Positions 26,538 to 39,954 of a DNA stretch of 64,000 nt are shown piece after piece; position 1 is the first letter of the stretch, and each line of letters starts with the position of its first letter. The notes beneath the pieces were generated by a model. The model searched no databases, was not told the origin of the DNA, and saw only the letters and a list, made by a program, of their open reading frames with translations. The stretch comes from Pannonibacter sp. SL95 (GTDB lineage: Bacteria; Pseudomonadota; Alphaproteobacteria; Rhizobiales; Stappiaceae). Location: assembly GCF_026672425.1 (NCBI RefSeq), contig NZ_JAPPRC010000006.1:372001-436000 (forward strand), read 5' to 3'. Both the position numbers and the translations under genes were made by a program.

Positions 26538-27638
26538 TCAGCCCAGCCCGTGCGCGATGACCTTGCGCATCACGGTCGGCAGGGCTTCCCCCTCAAGCGC
26601 GTCCAGCGTGGACCACCACCAGCCCTCGGGAAGGTCGCCAGCGCCGAGTTCCGCCGTGAACACCGTCACCTCCAGGTGGAAATGCGTGAATGTGTGGCCG
26701 ACACTGCCGCTGCGCTTGTGCCATTTCGCGGCGACAGGCGCTTGCATCACGGCGGAGGCAACGTCGAAGTCCACCGTCCATTCGCTGCCCGGCACTTCCG
26801 CCATGCCGCCCAGCAAGCCCTTCGGCGGGCGCTTGCGCAGCGCCACGGCGCCATCGCCGGCCCGCCGCAGGACAAAGGCTGCCCCGGTCCGTGTCGGCTT
26901 GGCTGTCTTGGCTGCCTTCCTCGGCAGGGTCTCGGCCACGCCTGCGGCCCGCGCCGCACAGGGCTCCATCCACGGGCACAGCGCACAGGCCGGCCGCTTC
27001 GGCGTGCAGATCGTCGCGCCAAGGTCCATCACGGCCTGGGCAAAGTCGCCAGGCCGGTTCTGCGGCGTCAACGCGCCCATCGCCGCCTTGATCTCGGGCT
27101 TTGCTGCTGGCAGCGGCGTCTCGATCAGCCGCAGCCGGCTCATCACCCGCTCGACATTGCCATCCACCACGGCTGCCGGCCGGTCGAAGGCGATGGCCGC
27201 AATCGCGGCAGCAGTGTAGGGGCCGATGCCGGGCAGGGCCTTCAGCCCGTCTTCCGTCTCGGGAAACCGGCCGCCGTGGTCCCGCGCCACCGCTTCGGCG
27301 CAGGCCTGCAGGTTGCGGGCGCGGGAGTAATAGCCAAGCCCCGCCCAGGCCCGCATCACATCGTCCGCCTCGGCGGCCGCCAGCATCTCCACCTTCGGCC
27401 ACTTCGCCGTAAAGGCGGTGAAATAGTCCTTCACGGCGGCCACGGTGGTCTGCTGCAGCATGATTTCCGACAGCCACACGCGGTAAGGGTCAGGCACCAC
27501 GCCCACCTTGCGCTCATGCGGCGGCACACGCCAGGGCAGGTCGCGGGCGTGGCGGTCGTACCAGGCCAGCAGGGCATCGGTCAGCTGTGCGGGAGGCTGC
27601 CCGGCAGCGGCCGGGCGGGCAGGGGTGGTTCGCGTCAT
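26538..27638 (-). CDS. mutY: A/G-specific adenine DNA glycosylase
   Basis: MutY removes adenine mispaired with 8-oxoguanine. The 366-residue enzyme shows the catalytic helix around EIMLQQTTVAAVKDYF, a helix-hairpin-helix in LPGIGPYTAAAIAAIAF with the catalytic Asp in AVVDGNVERV, the 4Fe-4S cluster motif Cys-x6-Cys-x2-Cys-x5-Cys in CTPKRPACALCPWMEPC, and a C-terminal NUDIX-like domain for 8-oxoG recognition. ATG 27638 was chosen; the upstream frame is unconserved. It is divergent from the DUF721 gene. Confidence 0.96.
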   Translation of the reverse strand: MTRTTPARPAAAGQPPAQLTDALLAWYDRHARDLPWRVPPHERKVGVVPDPYRVWLSEIMLQQTTVAAVKDYFTAFTAKWPKVEMLAAAEADDVMRAWAGLGYYSRARNLQACAEAVARDHGGRFPETEDGLKALPGIGPYTAAAIAAIAFDRPAAVVDGNVERVMSRLRLIETPLPAAKPEIKAAMGALTPQNRPGDFAQAVMDLGATICTPKRPACALCPWMEPCAARAAGVAETLPRKAAKTAKPTRTGAAFVLRRAGDGAVALRKRPPKGLLGGMAEVPGSEWTVDFDVASAVMQAPVAAKWHKRSGSVGHTFTHFHLEVTVFTAELGAGDLPEGWWWSTLDALEGEALPTVMRKVIAHGLG

Positions 27639-27847
27639 GCCGGCAAGGGTGGCGCGGTCCCTCCCGAAATCAAGCAATCCCCGCGCTGCCCCTTGGACAG
27701 GCTGGGGATAAACCCGCTTCAGCCTGTGGATGCAGCACGCCAAACGATACCGTCTTGATTTTGTCCTAAAGGCCCGTGACCCTTGGGTCAGGCATGACAG
27801 GATGCCGGGGCCGGCGCCGCGGGTGAGTGCGGCAGCGGATGGTGACG

Positions 27848-28372
27848 ATGAGTTGGGACAGCAAGGGGCCCGCACGCGGTGGTTCCAGACCGCTCGCGGA
27901 CCTGATCGGCAAGGCGATGCAACCGGCCTTCCGCAAGCGTGGCTTTGCCACGGCGGATCTGGTTGCCTCCTGGCCGGACATTGTCGGGGAACGTTATGGC
28001 GAACGGGTTAGGCCCGAACGCCTCCTCTGGCCGCGCCCTGTCGAGCGCGACGGCGAGACCGTGCCCGAGCCCGCGACGCTGGTGGTCAACACCGATGGCG
28101 CAACGGCCCTGCTGCTGACCCACGAGATGCCGCAGATCCTCGCCCGCATCAATGGCTACTTCGGCTGGGCAGCCGTCGGCCGCATCCGCATCGTTCAAAA
28201 ACCCGTGAGCGTTCCGGTGCGCAAACGCCGGCCGCAGGTGCGTGACCTGACCGAGGCAGAGCAGCGCGAACTTGATGCCCGGCTGGACGGTGTCGAACAC
28301 GAGGGCCTGCGCAAGGCTCTGGAAAAGCTGGGATCGCAGGTGATTGCCCGCAACCGGCCGCAGCGCAGCTGA
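27848..28372 (+). CDS. DUF721 / DciA-like protein
   Basis: The 174-residue protein has the DUF721 features RPLADLIGKAMQPAFRKRGF and LVASWPDIVGE, then a nucleic-acid-binding KH-like region. Family members related to DciA load the replicative helicase in bacteria lacking DnaC, but this longer alphaproteobacterial form has not been shown to do so to my knowledge. Starts at 27839 (ATGGTG) and GTG 27827 are also possible. The position between mutY and the DsbA-like gene upstream of smc is a conserved alphaproteobacterial arrangement. Confidence 0.8.
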   Translation: MSWDSKGPARGGSRPLADLIGKAMQPAFRKRGFATADLVASWPDIVGERYGERVRPERLLWPRPVERDGETVPEPATLVVNTDGATALLLTHEMPQILARINGYFGWAAVGRIRIVQKPVSVPVRKRRPQVRDLTEAEQRELDARLDGVEHEGLRKALEKLGSQVIARNRPQRS

Positions 28373-28541
28373 CGGCTCGGCCACCGTCCCGCTCCTGCGA
28401 CTGTCGGTCCCATGCGTTGACAAGACCCGGCGCCTTTGCCTTCGCACTGCCGCCACAATTGCCATGTTCGGTTGACGGGTTCGCGACAAGCGGGCACACA
28501 GCAACGCATATCGTTTTTCTTGGCAAGGCAGGACCACGCCC

Positions 28542-29183
28542 GTGAAATTGACCCGCAGAACGCTTCTGGCCAGCACCATGGCCCTCGGACTTGGCACCAC
28601 ACTGTCGGCTGCCTTCCCGCTTGTTGCCCTGGCCGAGACGGTCGATGTCGCGAAGCTGATGGAGCCGTCGCCGCTCGGCGAGAAGTCCCTCGGCAAGGAA
28701 GACGCGCCGGTCACCATCGTTGAATATGCTTCGATGACCTGCGGCCACTGCGCCAACTTCCACAAAACTACCCTGCCGGAAATCAAGAAGCAGTACATTG
28801 ACACCGGCAAGGTTCGCATGATCTTCCGCGAATTCCCGCTGGATCCGGTCTCTGCGGCCGGTTTCATGCTCGCCCGCTGCGCGCCGGAAGAGAAGTACTT
28901 CGACGTGATGGACGCCCTGTTCGCCGATCAGCGCGCCTGGGCCTTCACCAATGACCCGTACAACTCGATGCTGAACTTCTCCAAGCAGCTCGGATTCACA
29001 CAGGAGTCCTTCGAAGCCTGCTTGACAAACCAGTCCCTGCTGGACGGAGTGAACGCAGTGCGCGACAAGGGCGGCAACGAGTTCAAGGTGGACTCCACCC
29101 CGACGTTCTTCATCAACGGCGAGAAAGTATCGGGAGCGCTCAGCTTTGAGGAAATGTCGAAGATCATCGACAAGAACCTCTGA
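28542..29183 (+). CDS. DsbA-family periplasmic thiol:disulfide oxidoreductase
   Basis: The 213-residue protein starts with a Tat-like signal (KLTRRTLLASTMALGLGTTL, then cleavage near ALAE). The thioredoxin-fold active site CGHC is at residues 67-70 (YASMTCGHCANFH), and the cis-proline loop is VDSTPTFFINGE. CGHC differs from the CPHC of E. coli DsbA and may act as an oxidase or isomerase. Start is GTG 28542. It lies 66 bases upstream of smc. Confidence 0.9.
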   Translation: MKLTRRTLLASTMALGLGTTLSAAFPLVALAETVDVAKLMEPSPLGEKSLGKEDAPVTIVEYASMTCGHCANFHKTTLPEIKKQYIDTGKVRMIFREFPLDPVSAAGFMLARCAPEEKYFDVMDALFADQRAWAFTNDPYNSMLNFSKQLGFTQESFEACLTNQSLLDGVNAVRDKGGNEFKVDSTPTFFINGEKVSGALSFEEMSKIIDKNL

Positions 29184-29249
29184 TTGCCTTGACCGGCGGG
29201 CCCACGCCCGCCGGACCGCTCCTGCCTGCCTTCAGCCGGAGGCGCGGCC

Positions 29250-32707
<3,458 letters not shown>

Positions 32708-32824
32708 TGGCCCGGCCCTGACGGGTTTGTCCTCGTCAATCCCTGCGGCACAGTGCCCTGACGAACCTGTCACAATCGCCGAAACCATCAGAATTTCAGA
32801 TATTTACATAATATTACCGTGTTC

Positions 32825-32853
32825 TTGACACTGCGCCGGGTGCCGACTATTGT
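32825..32853 (+). promoter_or_regulatory. Strong sigma-70-type promoter of the atp F0 operon
   Basis: TTGACA (32825-32830), a 17-base spacer and TATTGT (32848-32853) give a perfect -35 and a four-of-six -10. An AT-rich upstream stretch (ATTTACATAATATTACC, about 32800-32818) could serve as an UP element. The start site would be about 32860, some 50 bases before atpI. Confidence 0.7.
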
Positions 32854-32912
32854 GCGCGCGGCTTGAGGGGGTCTCGGGAGCCATCAAAACCTCGGTTGGA
32901 TATGGGGCAGTC

Positions 32913-33335
32913 ATGAACCAGTCGTCGCAACCAGGTGGAGATAACGGTGCTGGACGGGACCTGTCTGAAGCCGAACTGTCTGCACGACGGGAAAAGCTGA
33001 CCCGGAAGCTCGACGAGCATCGCCTGAGCGAACAACGCGCTGAGGCCCGCCAGACGAGCAGCACCGGTGCCGGAATGGCGCAGGCTATGAAGCTCTCTTC
33101 CGAGTTCATAGCCGGCATTGCGGTCGGTGCGATGATGGGGTGGCTCCTGGATCACTGGGTCGGGACGTCGCCATTCGGGCTGATCGTCTTTCTTCTCCTG
33201 GGATTCGCGGCTGGTGTGCTGAACGTCATGCGTTCGGCGGGCATCGTTGCGGAGCTGGGGCGGCCAGGTTCAGGGCCTGAAGTGCAGAAAAAAGTCGAAA
33301 GCCGTGGTTCCGAGCAGGATTCCGGCGACAAGTGA
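32913..33335 (+). CDS. atpI: F0F1 ATP synthase assembly protein AtpI
   Basis: The 140-residue product has a charged N-terminal half (SARREKLTRKLDEHRLSEQR) and two membrane helices (SSEFIAGIAVGAMMGWLLDHW and FGLIVFLLLGFAAGVLNVMRS), the layout of alphaproteobacterial AtpI. AtpI helps assemble the c-ring in other species. ATG 32913 was chosen; the frame extends upstream to 32850 without conserved sequence. First gene of the F0 operon. Confidence 0.9.
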   Translation: MNQSSQPGGDNGAGRDLSEAELSARREKLTRKLDEHRLSEQRAEARQTSSTGAGMAQAMKLSSEFIAGIAVGAMMGWLLDHWVGTSPFGLIVFLLLGFAAGVLNVMRSAGIVAELGRPGSGPEVQKKVESRGSEQDSGDK

Positions 33336-33412
33336 CTTGACGCGTTCCATGCGCGAAGACTAAGAGCCCGCGCAGAATGCGCTCATGAACGATTAACGGC
33401 GAAGGTAGACCG

Positions 33413-34162
33413 GTGGCGAACGATCCGATCCATCAGTTCCACATCAAGACTCTCGTGCCGCTCGAAGTCGGTGGCATCGACCTGTCTTTCACCAACGCAT
33501 CGCTGTTCATGGTGCTGACGGTCGTTGCGGCCTCGGCATTCCTGATCTTCTCCTCCTCCAGCCGTGGTCTCGTTCCGACCCGCTGGCAGTCGCTGGCGGA
33601 GCTCAGCTACGAATTCGTTGCCGGACTGCTGAGAAGCTCCGCTGGCACGGAAGGCATGCGTTTCTTCCCGCTGGTGTTCTCGCTGTTCATGTTCGTCCTC
33701 GTGGCGAACCTCTTCGGCATGTTCCCGTATTTCTACACGGTCACCAGCCAGATCATTGTCACCTTCGCACTTGCGATGCTCGTGATCCTGACTGTCACCA
33801 TTTATGGCTTCGCCAAGCACGGGCTGCATTTCCTGCATCTCTTCGTGCCTGCTGGTGTTCCCGGCGCCCTGATCCCGATCGTGGCGCCGATCGAAGTCAT
33901 CTCGTTCCTGTCTCGCCCGATCAGCCTCTCCGTTCGTCTGTTTGCGAACATGCTGGCTGGTCACATCACCCTGAAGGTGTTTGCCGGTTTCGTTGTCACC
34001 CTGAGTGCTGCGGGTACGGCTGGTATCTTCGGTGCCGTCCTTCCGCTTGGAATGACGGTGGCGCTGACGGCCCTGGAGTTCCTCGTCGCGTTCCTGCAGG
34101 CCTATGTCTTCACGGTCCTGACCTGCATGTACCTCAACGACGCGCTCCATCCGTCCCACTAA
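33413..34162 (+). CDS. atpB: ATP synthase F0 subunit a
   Basis: The 249-residue membrane subunit provides the two proton half-channels. The essential arginine is in [22 protein letters not shown], followed by the last helix [22 protein letters not shown]. Start is GTG 33413 behind GAAGG. It is between atpI and atpE, as in other alphaproteobacteria. Confidence 0.97.
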   Translation: MANDPIHQFHIKTLVPLEVGGIDLSFTNASLFMVLTVVAASAFLIFSSSSRGLVPTRWQSLAELSYEFVAGLLRSSAGTEGMRFFPLVFSLFMFVLVANLFGMFPYFYTVTSQIIVTFALAMLVILTVTIYGFAKHGLHFLHLFVPAGVPGALIPIVAPIEVISFLSRPISLSVRLFANMLAGHITLKVFAGFVVTLSAAGTAGIFGAVLPLGMTVALTALEFLVAFLQAYVFTVLTCMYLNDALHPSH

Positions 34163-34231
34163 GCTCACCCCATCACGTGGCCCTCGGGGCTGCCTGAACA
34201 AGCTGACAACAGTCAACTAGGAGTACTTGTC

Positions 34232-34459
34232 ATGGAAGCAGAAGCTGCAAAGTTCATCGGTGCTGGTATCGCCTGCCTCGGCATGGGTGGTGCTGCTATC
34301 GCTCTCGGCACCATTTTCGGCAACTACCTGTCGGGCGCTCTGCGCAACCCGTCCGCAGCTGATGGCCAGTTCGGCCGTCTGGTGTTCGGCTTCGCCGTGA
34401 CCGAAGCTCTGGGCATCTTCTCGCTGCTGATCGCCCTGCTGCTGCTGTTCGCCGTCTAA
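34232..34459 (+). CDS. atpE: ATP synthase F0 subunit c
   Basis: The 75-residue hairpin proteolipid forms the rotor ring. Its proton-binding carboxylate is Glu58 in [11 protein letters not shown], and the polar loop is [10 protein letters not shown]. The sequence [20 protein letters not shown] lacks the second ion-site residues typical of sodium-binding c subunits, so proton coupling is expected. ATG follows TAGGAG. Base usage is plainly biased toward preferred codons, fitting high expression. Confidence 0.97.
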   Translation: MEAEAAKFIGAGIACLGMGGAAIALGTIFGNYLSGALRNPSAADGQFGRLVFGFAVTEALGIFSLLIALLLLFAV

Positions 34460-34540
34460 TCCGTCGCAACCCGACGCATTGGAACAGTTAAGATCGACGG
34501 CGGCGCACTTGCGCCGCCTGTTCGATACTTGGAGGCGATA

Positions 34541-35098
34541 ATGGCAGGCGAAACCACTGCGACTGCTGGACATGTCCCGCCGCTGGACGTTCCGGCAACC
34601 GAACACGGGGCCGGTTTCCCGCCGTTCGACCCGACCCATTTTGTCTCTCAGCTCGTGTGGCTGGCGATCACCTTCGTTATCCTTTACTGGGTGATGAAGA
34701 ACGTGGCCCTGCCGCGCATCGCCGGTATCCTTGAGGACCGTCGTGACCGCATTGCCGGTGACCTTGCCGAAGCCGACCGGCTGAAGCGGGAAACCGATGA
34801 AGCCATCGCTGCTTACGAGCAGGCGCTGGCTGAAGCGCGTGGTCGTGCCCGGTCCATCGCCCAGGACACCCGCGACAAGCTGAAGGCCGAAACCGACGCC
34901 AAGCGTGTTGCCGCCGAAGCCGGTATCGCCGCCAAGCTGTCTGACGCGGAAGCCCGCATCAGCCAGATCAAGAGCAGCGCCCTGGCCCAGGTTGGCGAGA
35001 TCGCCAGCGAAACCTCCTCGGCTCTCGTCGAGGCTCTCATCGGTGTCACCCCGTCCAAGTCCGATGTGGACCAGGCGGTCAAGGGTGCGATGAACTAA
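34541..35098 (+). CDS. atpF': ATP synthase F0 subunit b' (AtpG/AtpF2)
   Basis: The 185-residue stalk subunit has one membrane helix (FVSQLVWLAITFVILYWVMK) preceded by a Pro-rich tail, then a long Ala/Glu/Arg coiled coil. Alphaproteobacteria, cyanobacteria and chloroplasts use a b-b' heterodimer, and the first of the pair is b'. ATG 34541 follows TTGGAGG. The next gene starts 13 bases later. Confidence 0.95.
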   Translation: MAGETTATAGHVPPLDVPATEHGAGFPPFDPTHFVSQLVWLAITFVILYWVMKNVALPRIAGILEDRRDRIAGDLAEADRLKRETDEAIAAYEQALAEARGRARSIAQDTRDKLKAETDAKRVAAEAGIAAKLSDAEARISQIKSSALAQVGEIASETSSALVEALIGVTPSKSDVDQAVKGAMN

Positions 35099-35111
35099 GG
35101 GGACCCGGTCC

Positions 35112-35594
35112 ATGATGGATGCATCGTTCTGGGCTCTCGTAGGCCTCATTCTCTTCTTCGTGCTGATCGCCAAGGTCGGCGTTCCGGGCAAGATTGCTGC
35201 TGCCCTCGACAAGCGTGCGGATGACATCCGCCGTGAGCTCGAGGAAGCCCGCAAGCTCCGCGAAGAAGCGCAGGCCCTGATGTCCGAATACCAGCGCCGC
35301 CGGCACGAAGCCGAGGCCGAAGCGGAAGCCATCGTTGCTGAAGCTCGCGCCGAAGCCGAACAGCTGACCGTGGAAACCACGCGCGCTCTGGAAGAGATGA
35401 TTGCTCGCCGCAGCAAGCTCGCCGAGGACAAGATCGGTCAGGCAGAGACCCAGGCAATCGCCGAAGTCAAGGCCAAGGCCGCCGACCTCGCCGTCGCCGC
35501 GGCCGAGACGCTGCTCAAGGCCAATGTGTCGGACAAGGTTTCCGATACGCTGCTGGCCAAGAGCATCGAAGAGGTCAAGTCGGGTCTCAACTGA
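35112..35594 (+). CDS. atpF: ATP synthase F0 subunit b
   Basis: The 160-residue peripheral-stalk subunit has an N-terminal helix (MMDASFWALVGLILFFVLIA) and a charged coiled coil that pairs with b'. It is the last gene of the F0 operon and is followed by a terminator. F1 genes (atpHAGDC) are not here, as usual for alphaproteobacteria where F1 is a separate operon. Confidence 0.95.
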   Translation: MMDASFWALVGLILFFVLIAKVGVPGKIAAALDKRADDIRRELEEARKLREEAQALMSEYQRRRHEAEAEAEAIVAEARAEAEQLTVETTRALEEMIARRSKLAEDKIGQAETQAIAEVKAKAADLAVAAAETLLKANVSDKVSDTLLAKSIEEVKSGLN

Positions 35595-35613
35595 GACAAC
35601 TGGCTACCCAGTC

Positions 35614-35650
35614 TGAAAAAGCGGCCCTTGTGGCCGCTTTTTTGTTTTTT
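35614..35650 (+). terminator. Rho-independent terminator of the atp F0 operon
   Basis: AAAAAGCGGCC / GGCCGCTTTTT with a CTTGT loop, followed by a T-rich run TTTTTTGTTTTTTTG. It begins 20 bases after the atpF stop. The A-run on the left arm would allow partial use for the convergent rnhB transcript. Confidence 0.95.
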
Positions 35651-35684
35651 TGCGGTCAGGGTTCTGGAGCGTATCCGCCCGCGC

Positions 35685-36335
35685 TCAGCGCGCGTCCAGC
35701 AGTGCAGCAATCGGCTTGAACGACATGCGGTGCAGCGGGCAGGGGCCGAGACGCTGCAAGGCCGCCATATGCGCCGGCACGCCATAGCCCTTGTGCACGG
35801 CAAATCCATAGCCTGGATACTCCGCATCGGCGGCAACCATCATCCTGTCCCGGACCACCTTTGCCACGATCGAAGCCGCCGAAACGGCAAGACAGCGGGC
35901 ATCGCCCTTGATCAGGGCCTGGCCGTCGATCCCGAGCCCCGGCGGCACGTCGCGCCCGTCAACCACCACATGCCGCGGCTGCAAGGCCAGGCCCTGCACT
36001 GACCGCCGCATGGCACCGAGCGTTGCCGCCCGGATGTTGACCCGGTCGATGGTTGCGGCAGACGCGCTGGCAAAGCTCACCCAGGCACTGGCGCAAATCT
36101 CCTCGAACAGCGCCTCACGCTTCGCCTCGGTCAGCTTCTTGGAATCATTCAGTCCGTCCGGCAACCGCGCATAGTCGAGGATTACCGCCGCCGTCACCAC
36201 CGGCCCGGCCCACGGCCCACGCCCGGCCTCGTCCACCCCGGCAAGCAACCCGTCCAGCCCCTCCGCCAACCGCGCTTCCGCCTTCGCATCCAGCGCGTCA
36301 CCAAAGGGCAGGTCGAAGAGGCTTGGGGTTTTCAT
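35685..36335 (-). CDS. rnhB: Ribonuclease HII
   Basis: RNase HII cuts RNA primers and single ribonucleotides in DNA. The 216-residue enzyme has the N-terminal motif AGVDEAGRGPWAGPVVTAAV (catalytic Asp-Glu), the later Asp in VVVDGRDVPPGLG, and SAASIVAKVVRDRMMV. The C-terminal YPGYGFAVHKGYGVPAHMAAL is also characteristic. The first 20 residues vary, so the exact start is less sure. It converges on the atp operon. Confidence 0.96.
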   Translation of the reverse strand: MKTPSLFDLPFGDALDAKAEARLAEGLDGLLAGVDEAGRGPWAGPVVTAAVILDYARLPDGLNDSKKLTEAKREALFEEICASAWVSFASASAATIDRVNIRAATLGAMRRSVQGLALQPRHVVVDGRDVPPGLGIDGQALIKGDARCLAVSAASIVAKVVRDRMMVAADAEYPGYGFAVHKGYGVPAHMAALQRLGPCPLHRMSFKPIAALLDAR

Positions 36336-36438
36336 GCAATGGGTTCCGGCACAAACCTGCGGTCACGGCGATCAGGCACGGCTTTGTCGCGCACGTCCTG
36401 CCTGCCGCCAAAAAACTTCACTTGGCATGGTCTCAAAC

Positions 36439-36730
36439 CCTCTCCCCCCTTGAGGGGGAGATGCCCCCGGCAGGGGGCAGAGGGGGGTATTGGGCCGCGC
36501 CTCTGGCACAGCGTTGCAGGAAAGGCTGCATCACCCCCCTCTGTCTGCTGACGCAGACATCTCCCCCTCAAGGGGGGAGAGGGGCGCTGCGATCCGGTGG
36601 ACTGCCACGGGCCTGTTGAAGTCCTCAACAACGCCCTGCTGAACTTCTGCCCAAAGCTCCCGCGCGATCACCGTCGTCAACAAGTGAGGCCCCCACCCAA
36701 GCCCTCCCACAAGGGGAGGTCTGGAGAGGC
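36439..36730. repeat. Three GC-rich palindromic repeats in one intergenic gap
   Basis: The 400-base gap between rnhB and the malic enzyme gene holds no gene. It has CCTCTCCCCCCTTGAGGGGG...GAGGGGGG at 36439-36487, an inverted relative ending CTCCCCCTCAAGGGGGGAGA at 36531-36584, and a third element of the other family (AGGCCCCCACCCAAGCCCTC, then CCACAAGGGGAGGTCTGGAG) at 36684-36730. The first family also appears at 58910. Similar CTCTCCCCCTTGAGGGGGAGATG repeats are common in Hyphomicrobiales genomes. Confidence 0.85.
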
Positions 36731-36735
36731 CTGTG

Positions 36736-39039
36736 TCACTCCACCTCGCTCTGCGTCTTCTTCTGCGCTTCCACAACGGCAAGCGCCGACATGTTGACCA
36801 CGCCGCGAGAGGTCACGGAGGGCGTCAGGATATGCGCCGGCTTGGCGGTGCCGAGCAGGATTGGGCCGACATGCAGGGCATCGGTCGCCACCTTGAGGAG
36901 GTTGAGCGCAATGTTCGCCGCGTCCAGCGCCGGGAACACCAGCAGGTTGGCCTCGCCCTTCAGCCGGCTTGTCGGCATCACACGCTGGCGCAGTGCGGCG
37001 GAGAGGGCCGAATCCCCGTGCATCTCGCCATCGACTTCCAGCTCCGGAGCTTCCGCCCAGAGGATGTCGAGGGCTTCCCGCATCTTTTCGGCCGAGGCGA
37101 GTTCCCGGGAGCCGAAGTTGGAGGCTGCCAGCAGCGCCGCCTTGGGCTCGATGCCGAACCGGCGGATTTCTTCGGCCGCCAGACGCGTCATCTCGGCGAT
37201 CTCGGCTGCGCAAGGGTCGACGGTCACGAACGTATCGGTCAGGAACAGCGCGCCGCGGTCGTTGATGAGCAGCGACAGGGCGGACAGGTCCTGCACGCCT
37301 TCGCGCACCCCGATGATCTGGCGGATGTCCCGCAGATGCCGGATGTAACGCCCTTCAAGACCACAGATGGCGGCATCCGCTTCACCGCGCCGCACGGCCA
37401 GCGCCGCGATCACGGTGGAGTTGGTACGCACGATGGTGCGCGCGGCGTCATGCGGCACGCCCTTGCGGCCAACGCAGGCGAAATACTCGTCGACATAGTC
37501 GCGGTAGCGCGGATCATCCTGCGGGTTGACGAACTCGAAATCAACGCCGGGCCGGATCTTCAGGCCGAAGCGCTCGCAGCGGGCCTTCAGCACGTCCGGA
37601 CGCCCGACCAGGATCGGCACGGCCACCTTGTCCTCGATCAGAACCTGCGCTGCCCGCAGCACGCGCTCATCCTCGCCTTCGGCATAGATGATGCGCTTCG
37701 GCTCTCGGATGGCCGCCTGGATGATCGGCTTCATCACCAGGCCGGAGCGGAACACGAAGCGGTTCAGCACGTCCTGATAGGCTTCGAAATCAGCGATCGG
37801 CCGCGTCGCGACGCCGGTCTCCATCGCCGCGCGCGCAACTGCCGGGGCGATGCGCAGGATCAGGCGCTGGTCAAACGGCGAGGGGATCAGGTATTTCGGC
37901 CCGAAGGTCTCGCTGACGCCGCCATAGGCCCGCGCCGCCACGTCTGAGGGCTCTTCCTTGGCAAGGCCGGCGATGGCGGCCACGGCGGCGTGCTTCATTT
38001 CCTCGTTGATCGTCGTCGCACCCACGTCCAGCGCGCCGCGGAAGATGTAGGGGAAGCAGAGAACGTTGTTCACCTGGTTCGGATAGTCCGAGCGCCCAGT
38101 GCACATCATCACGTCATCGCGGACGCTAAGCGCATCCTCGGGCAGGATTTCCGGATTGGGGTTGGCGAGCGCCAGGATCAGCGGGCGCGGCGCCATCTTG
38201 GCCACCATCTCCGGCTTCAGCACCCCGGCGGCTGACAGGCCGAGGAACACATCGGCGCCCTCGATGATCTCGCCAAGCGTGCGCTTGTCGGTCTTCTGGG
38301 CGTAGATCGACTTCCACGGGTCCATCAGGACCTCGCGGCCCTCATAGACCACGCCCTCGATGTCCGAGATCCACACATTCTCGCGCTTCACGCCGAGCGA
38401 AACCAGCAGGTTGAGGCAGGCGAGCGCGGCCGCCCCCGCACCGGACGCCACCACCTTGACGGTGCCGATCGGCTTGCCGGCCAGCTCCAGCGCATTCTTC
38501 ACCGCCGCACCGACGATGATCGCCGTGCCATGCTGGTCGTCGTGGAACACCGGAATGTTCATCCGCTCGCGCAGCTTGGCTTCGATCTGGAAGCATTCGG
38601 GCGCCTTGATGTCTTCCAGGTTGATGCCGCCGAAGGTCGGCTCAAGTGCGGCAACCGCGTCCACGAAGCGGTCAACGTCCAGCTCGTCCACTTCAATGTC
38701 GAACACGTCGATGCCGGCGAATTTCTTGAACAGGACGGCCTTGCCTTCCATCACCGGCTTGGAGGCGAGCGGCCCGATGGCGCCAAGGCCCAGCACGGCC
38801 GTGCCGTTGGAAATCACGCCGACAAGGTTGGCGCGGGAGGTGTAGAGCGCAGCCGTCGAGGGGTCGCGGGCGATTTCAAGGCAGGGAGCAGCAACACCCG
38901 GTGAATAGGCCAGCGCCAGGTCGCGCTGGTTGCCCAGCGGCTTGGTCGGCTTGATCTCCAGCTTGCCCGGACGCGGATGGGAGTGGAAATAGAGTGCGGC
39001 CTCGGTGAGGTCGGATCCGGCCTTCTTGGTATCGCTCAT
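36736..39039 (-). CDS. maeB: NADP-dependent malic enzyme fused to a phosphotransacetylase-like domain
   Basis: The 767-residue protein joins a malic enzyme domain (residues about 1-430: [49 protein letters not shown], and nucleotide-binding [17 protein letters not shown]) to a C-terminal phosphotransacetylase-like domain (about 440-767) that usually acts as a regulatory module. It decarboxylates malate to pyruvate, giving NADPH. ATG 39039 was chosen from a frame open to 39105. The fusion is the standard MaeB form. It is probably monocistronic. Confidence 0.95.
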   Translation of the reverse strand: MSDTKKAGSDLTEAALYFHSHPRPGKLEIKPTKPLGNQRDLALAYSPGVAAPCLEIARDPSTAALYTSRANLVGVISNGTAVLGLGAIGPLASKPVMEGKAVLFKKFAGIDVFDIEVDELDVDRFVDAVAALEPTFGGINLEDIKAPECFQIEAKLRERMNIPVFHDDQHGTAIIVGAAVKNALELAGKPIGTVKVVASGAGAAALACLNLLVSLGVKRENVWISDIEGVVYEGREVLMDPWKSIYAQKTDKRTLGEIIEGADVFLGLSAAGVLKPEMVAKMAPRPLILALANPNPEILPEDALSVRDDVMMCTGRSDYPNQVNNVLCFPYIFRGALDVGATTINEEMKHAAVAAIAGLAKEEPSDVAARAYGGVSETFGPKYLIPSPFDQRLILRIAPAVARAAMETGVATRPIADFEAYQDVLNRFVFRSGLVMKPIIQAAIREPKRIIYAEGEDERVLRAAQVLIEDKVAVPILVGRPDVLKARCERFGLKIRPGVDFEFVNPQDDPRYRDYVDEYFACVGRKGVPHDAARTIVRTNSTVIAALAVRRGEADAAICGLEGRYIRHLRDIRQIIGVREGVQDLSALSLLINDRGALFLTDTFVTVDPCAAEIAEMTRLAAEEIRRFGIEPKAALLAASNFGSRELASAEKMREALDILWAEAPELEVDGEMHGDSALSAALRQRVMPTSRLKGEANLLVFPALDAANIALNLLKVATDALHVGPILLGTAKPAHILTPSVTSRGVVNMSALAVVEAQKKTQSEVE

Positions 39040-39182
39040 GGTGCCTCTCGCTGCGGCAGGTCCGCCCTGCCTGAACATCACCCGCAAGCCATGGCGTAAC
39101 GGCATCGCGGGAGCAATCCTTTAGACCTTAGACCAGCCTCTTCGCAAACGGAACCTCAGGAAAGGGCATGAACCGGTCTGTC

Positions 39183-39863
39183 CTAAGCCGTTGCAGCGCC
39201 ATGTGTCTTGCCTGCGGCTCCCACTGGCTCCGCCCGCATGTACAGCCACATCAGCAGGAACAGGACGCCGGCGTTGCACACGTGCCAGAGAAAATGCGTG
39301 CCGAAGGGCAGGGCGCTGCAAGCTGGGCCGTCCAGTGTGCGGAAAGTCAGCGACAGGGTGAACAGCGCGCCGGTCGCAACAAGGCCGAGCGCCGTGTCCC
39401 GGCTGCGCCGAAGGCACAGCGCTCCCACCACGAAAATCGCCGCCAGCGCCGGCAGATACCCGGCCGATGATCCGACCAGCGGCGCGGCCAGCCTGCCGAT
39501 GAAGGGCGATGCGACGAGAAACAGCGCTGTCGTGCCGCCGGCGACGACCACTCCGGCACCGATGAAGCGGCGCAGGGCAAGAAACAGATAGAGGTGGATG
39601 AAAATGGCGATGGGGATCACATCCGCCAGCATCGACCAGCGGTTGGCATAGGTGTGGAACAGGAAGGATCCGATCCCGGTTGCCGTCACCACGCCGATGA
39701 GCGCCAGCGCGCTCCAGTCCTTTGGGGCCCGCTGCAGCCAGATCCGCAGCGCCAGCGCTGCCGCCACAAGGAATGCCGCATTGGTCACGGCATTGAGCGG
39801 CTCGGCCCAGAACGAGGCATCAAGCCGCTCGCAATACTGATCAAGGCTCTCGGTCCAGTTCAT
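39183..39863 (-). CDS. Ceramidase-family (CREST) integral membrane hydrolase
   Basis: The 226-residue protein has seven hydrophobic helices. Motifs of the alkaline ceramidase family are present: GIGSFLFHTYANRWSMLADVIPI (His and Asp) and GTHFLWHVCNAGVLFLLMWL (two His), which would bind the zinc ion. The characterised eukaryotic members cleave ceramides. The natural substrate in bacteria is unknown; sphingolipid-like membrane lipids occur in some alphaproteobacteria. Start ATG 39863 is consistent with the family N-terminus NWTESLDQYCERLDASFWAE. Confidence 0.85.
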   Translation of the reverse strand: MNWTESLDQYCERLDASFWAEPLNAVTNAAFLVAAALALRIWLQRAPKDWSALALIGVVTATGIGSFLFHTYANRWSMLADVIPIAIFIHLYLFLALRRFIGAGVVVAGGTTALFLVASPFIGRLAAPLVGSSAGYLPALAAIFVVGALCLRRSRDTALGLVATGALFTLSLTFRTLDGPACSALPFGTHFLWHVCNAGVLFLLMWLYMRAEPVGAAGKTHGAATA

Positions 39864-39954
39864 GCCAACGCCCTCCCGTCCGACTGTTGTCGCACCCCGT
39901 CATGACGGGCAGATGAGGGCGGGCGAGGGCCGGGACAAGCCCGGCCCGGCATTT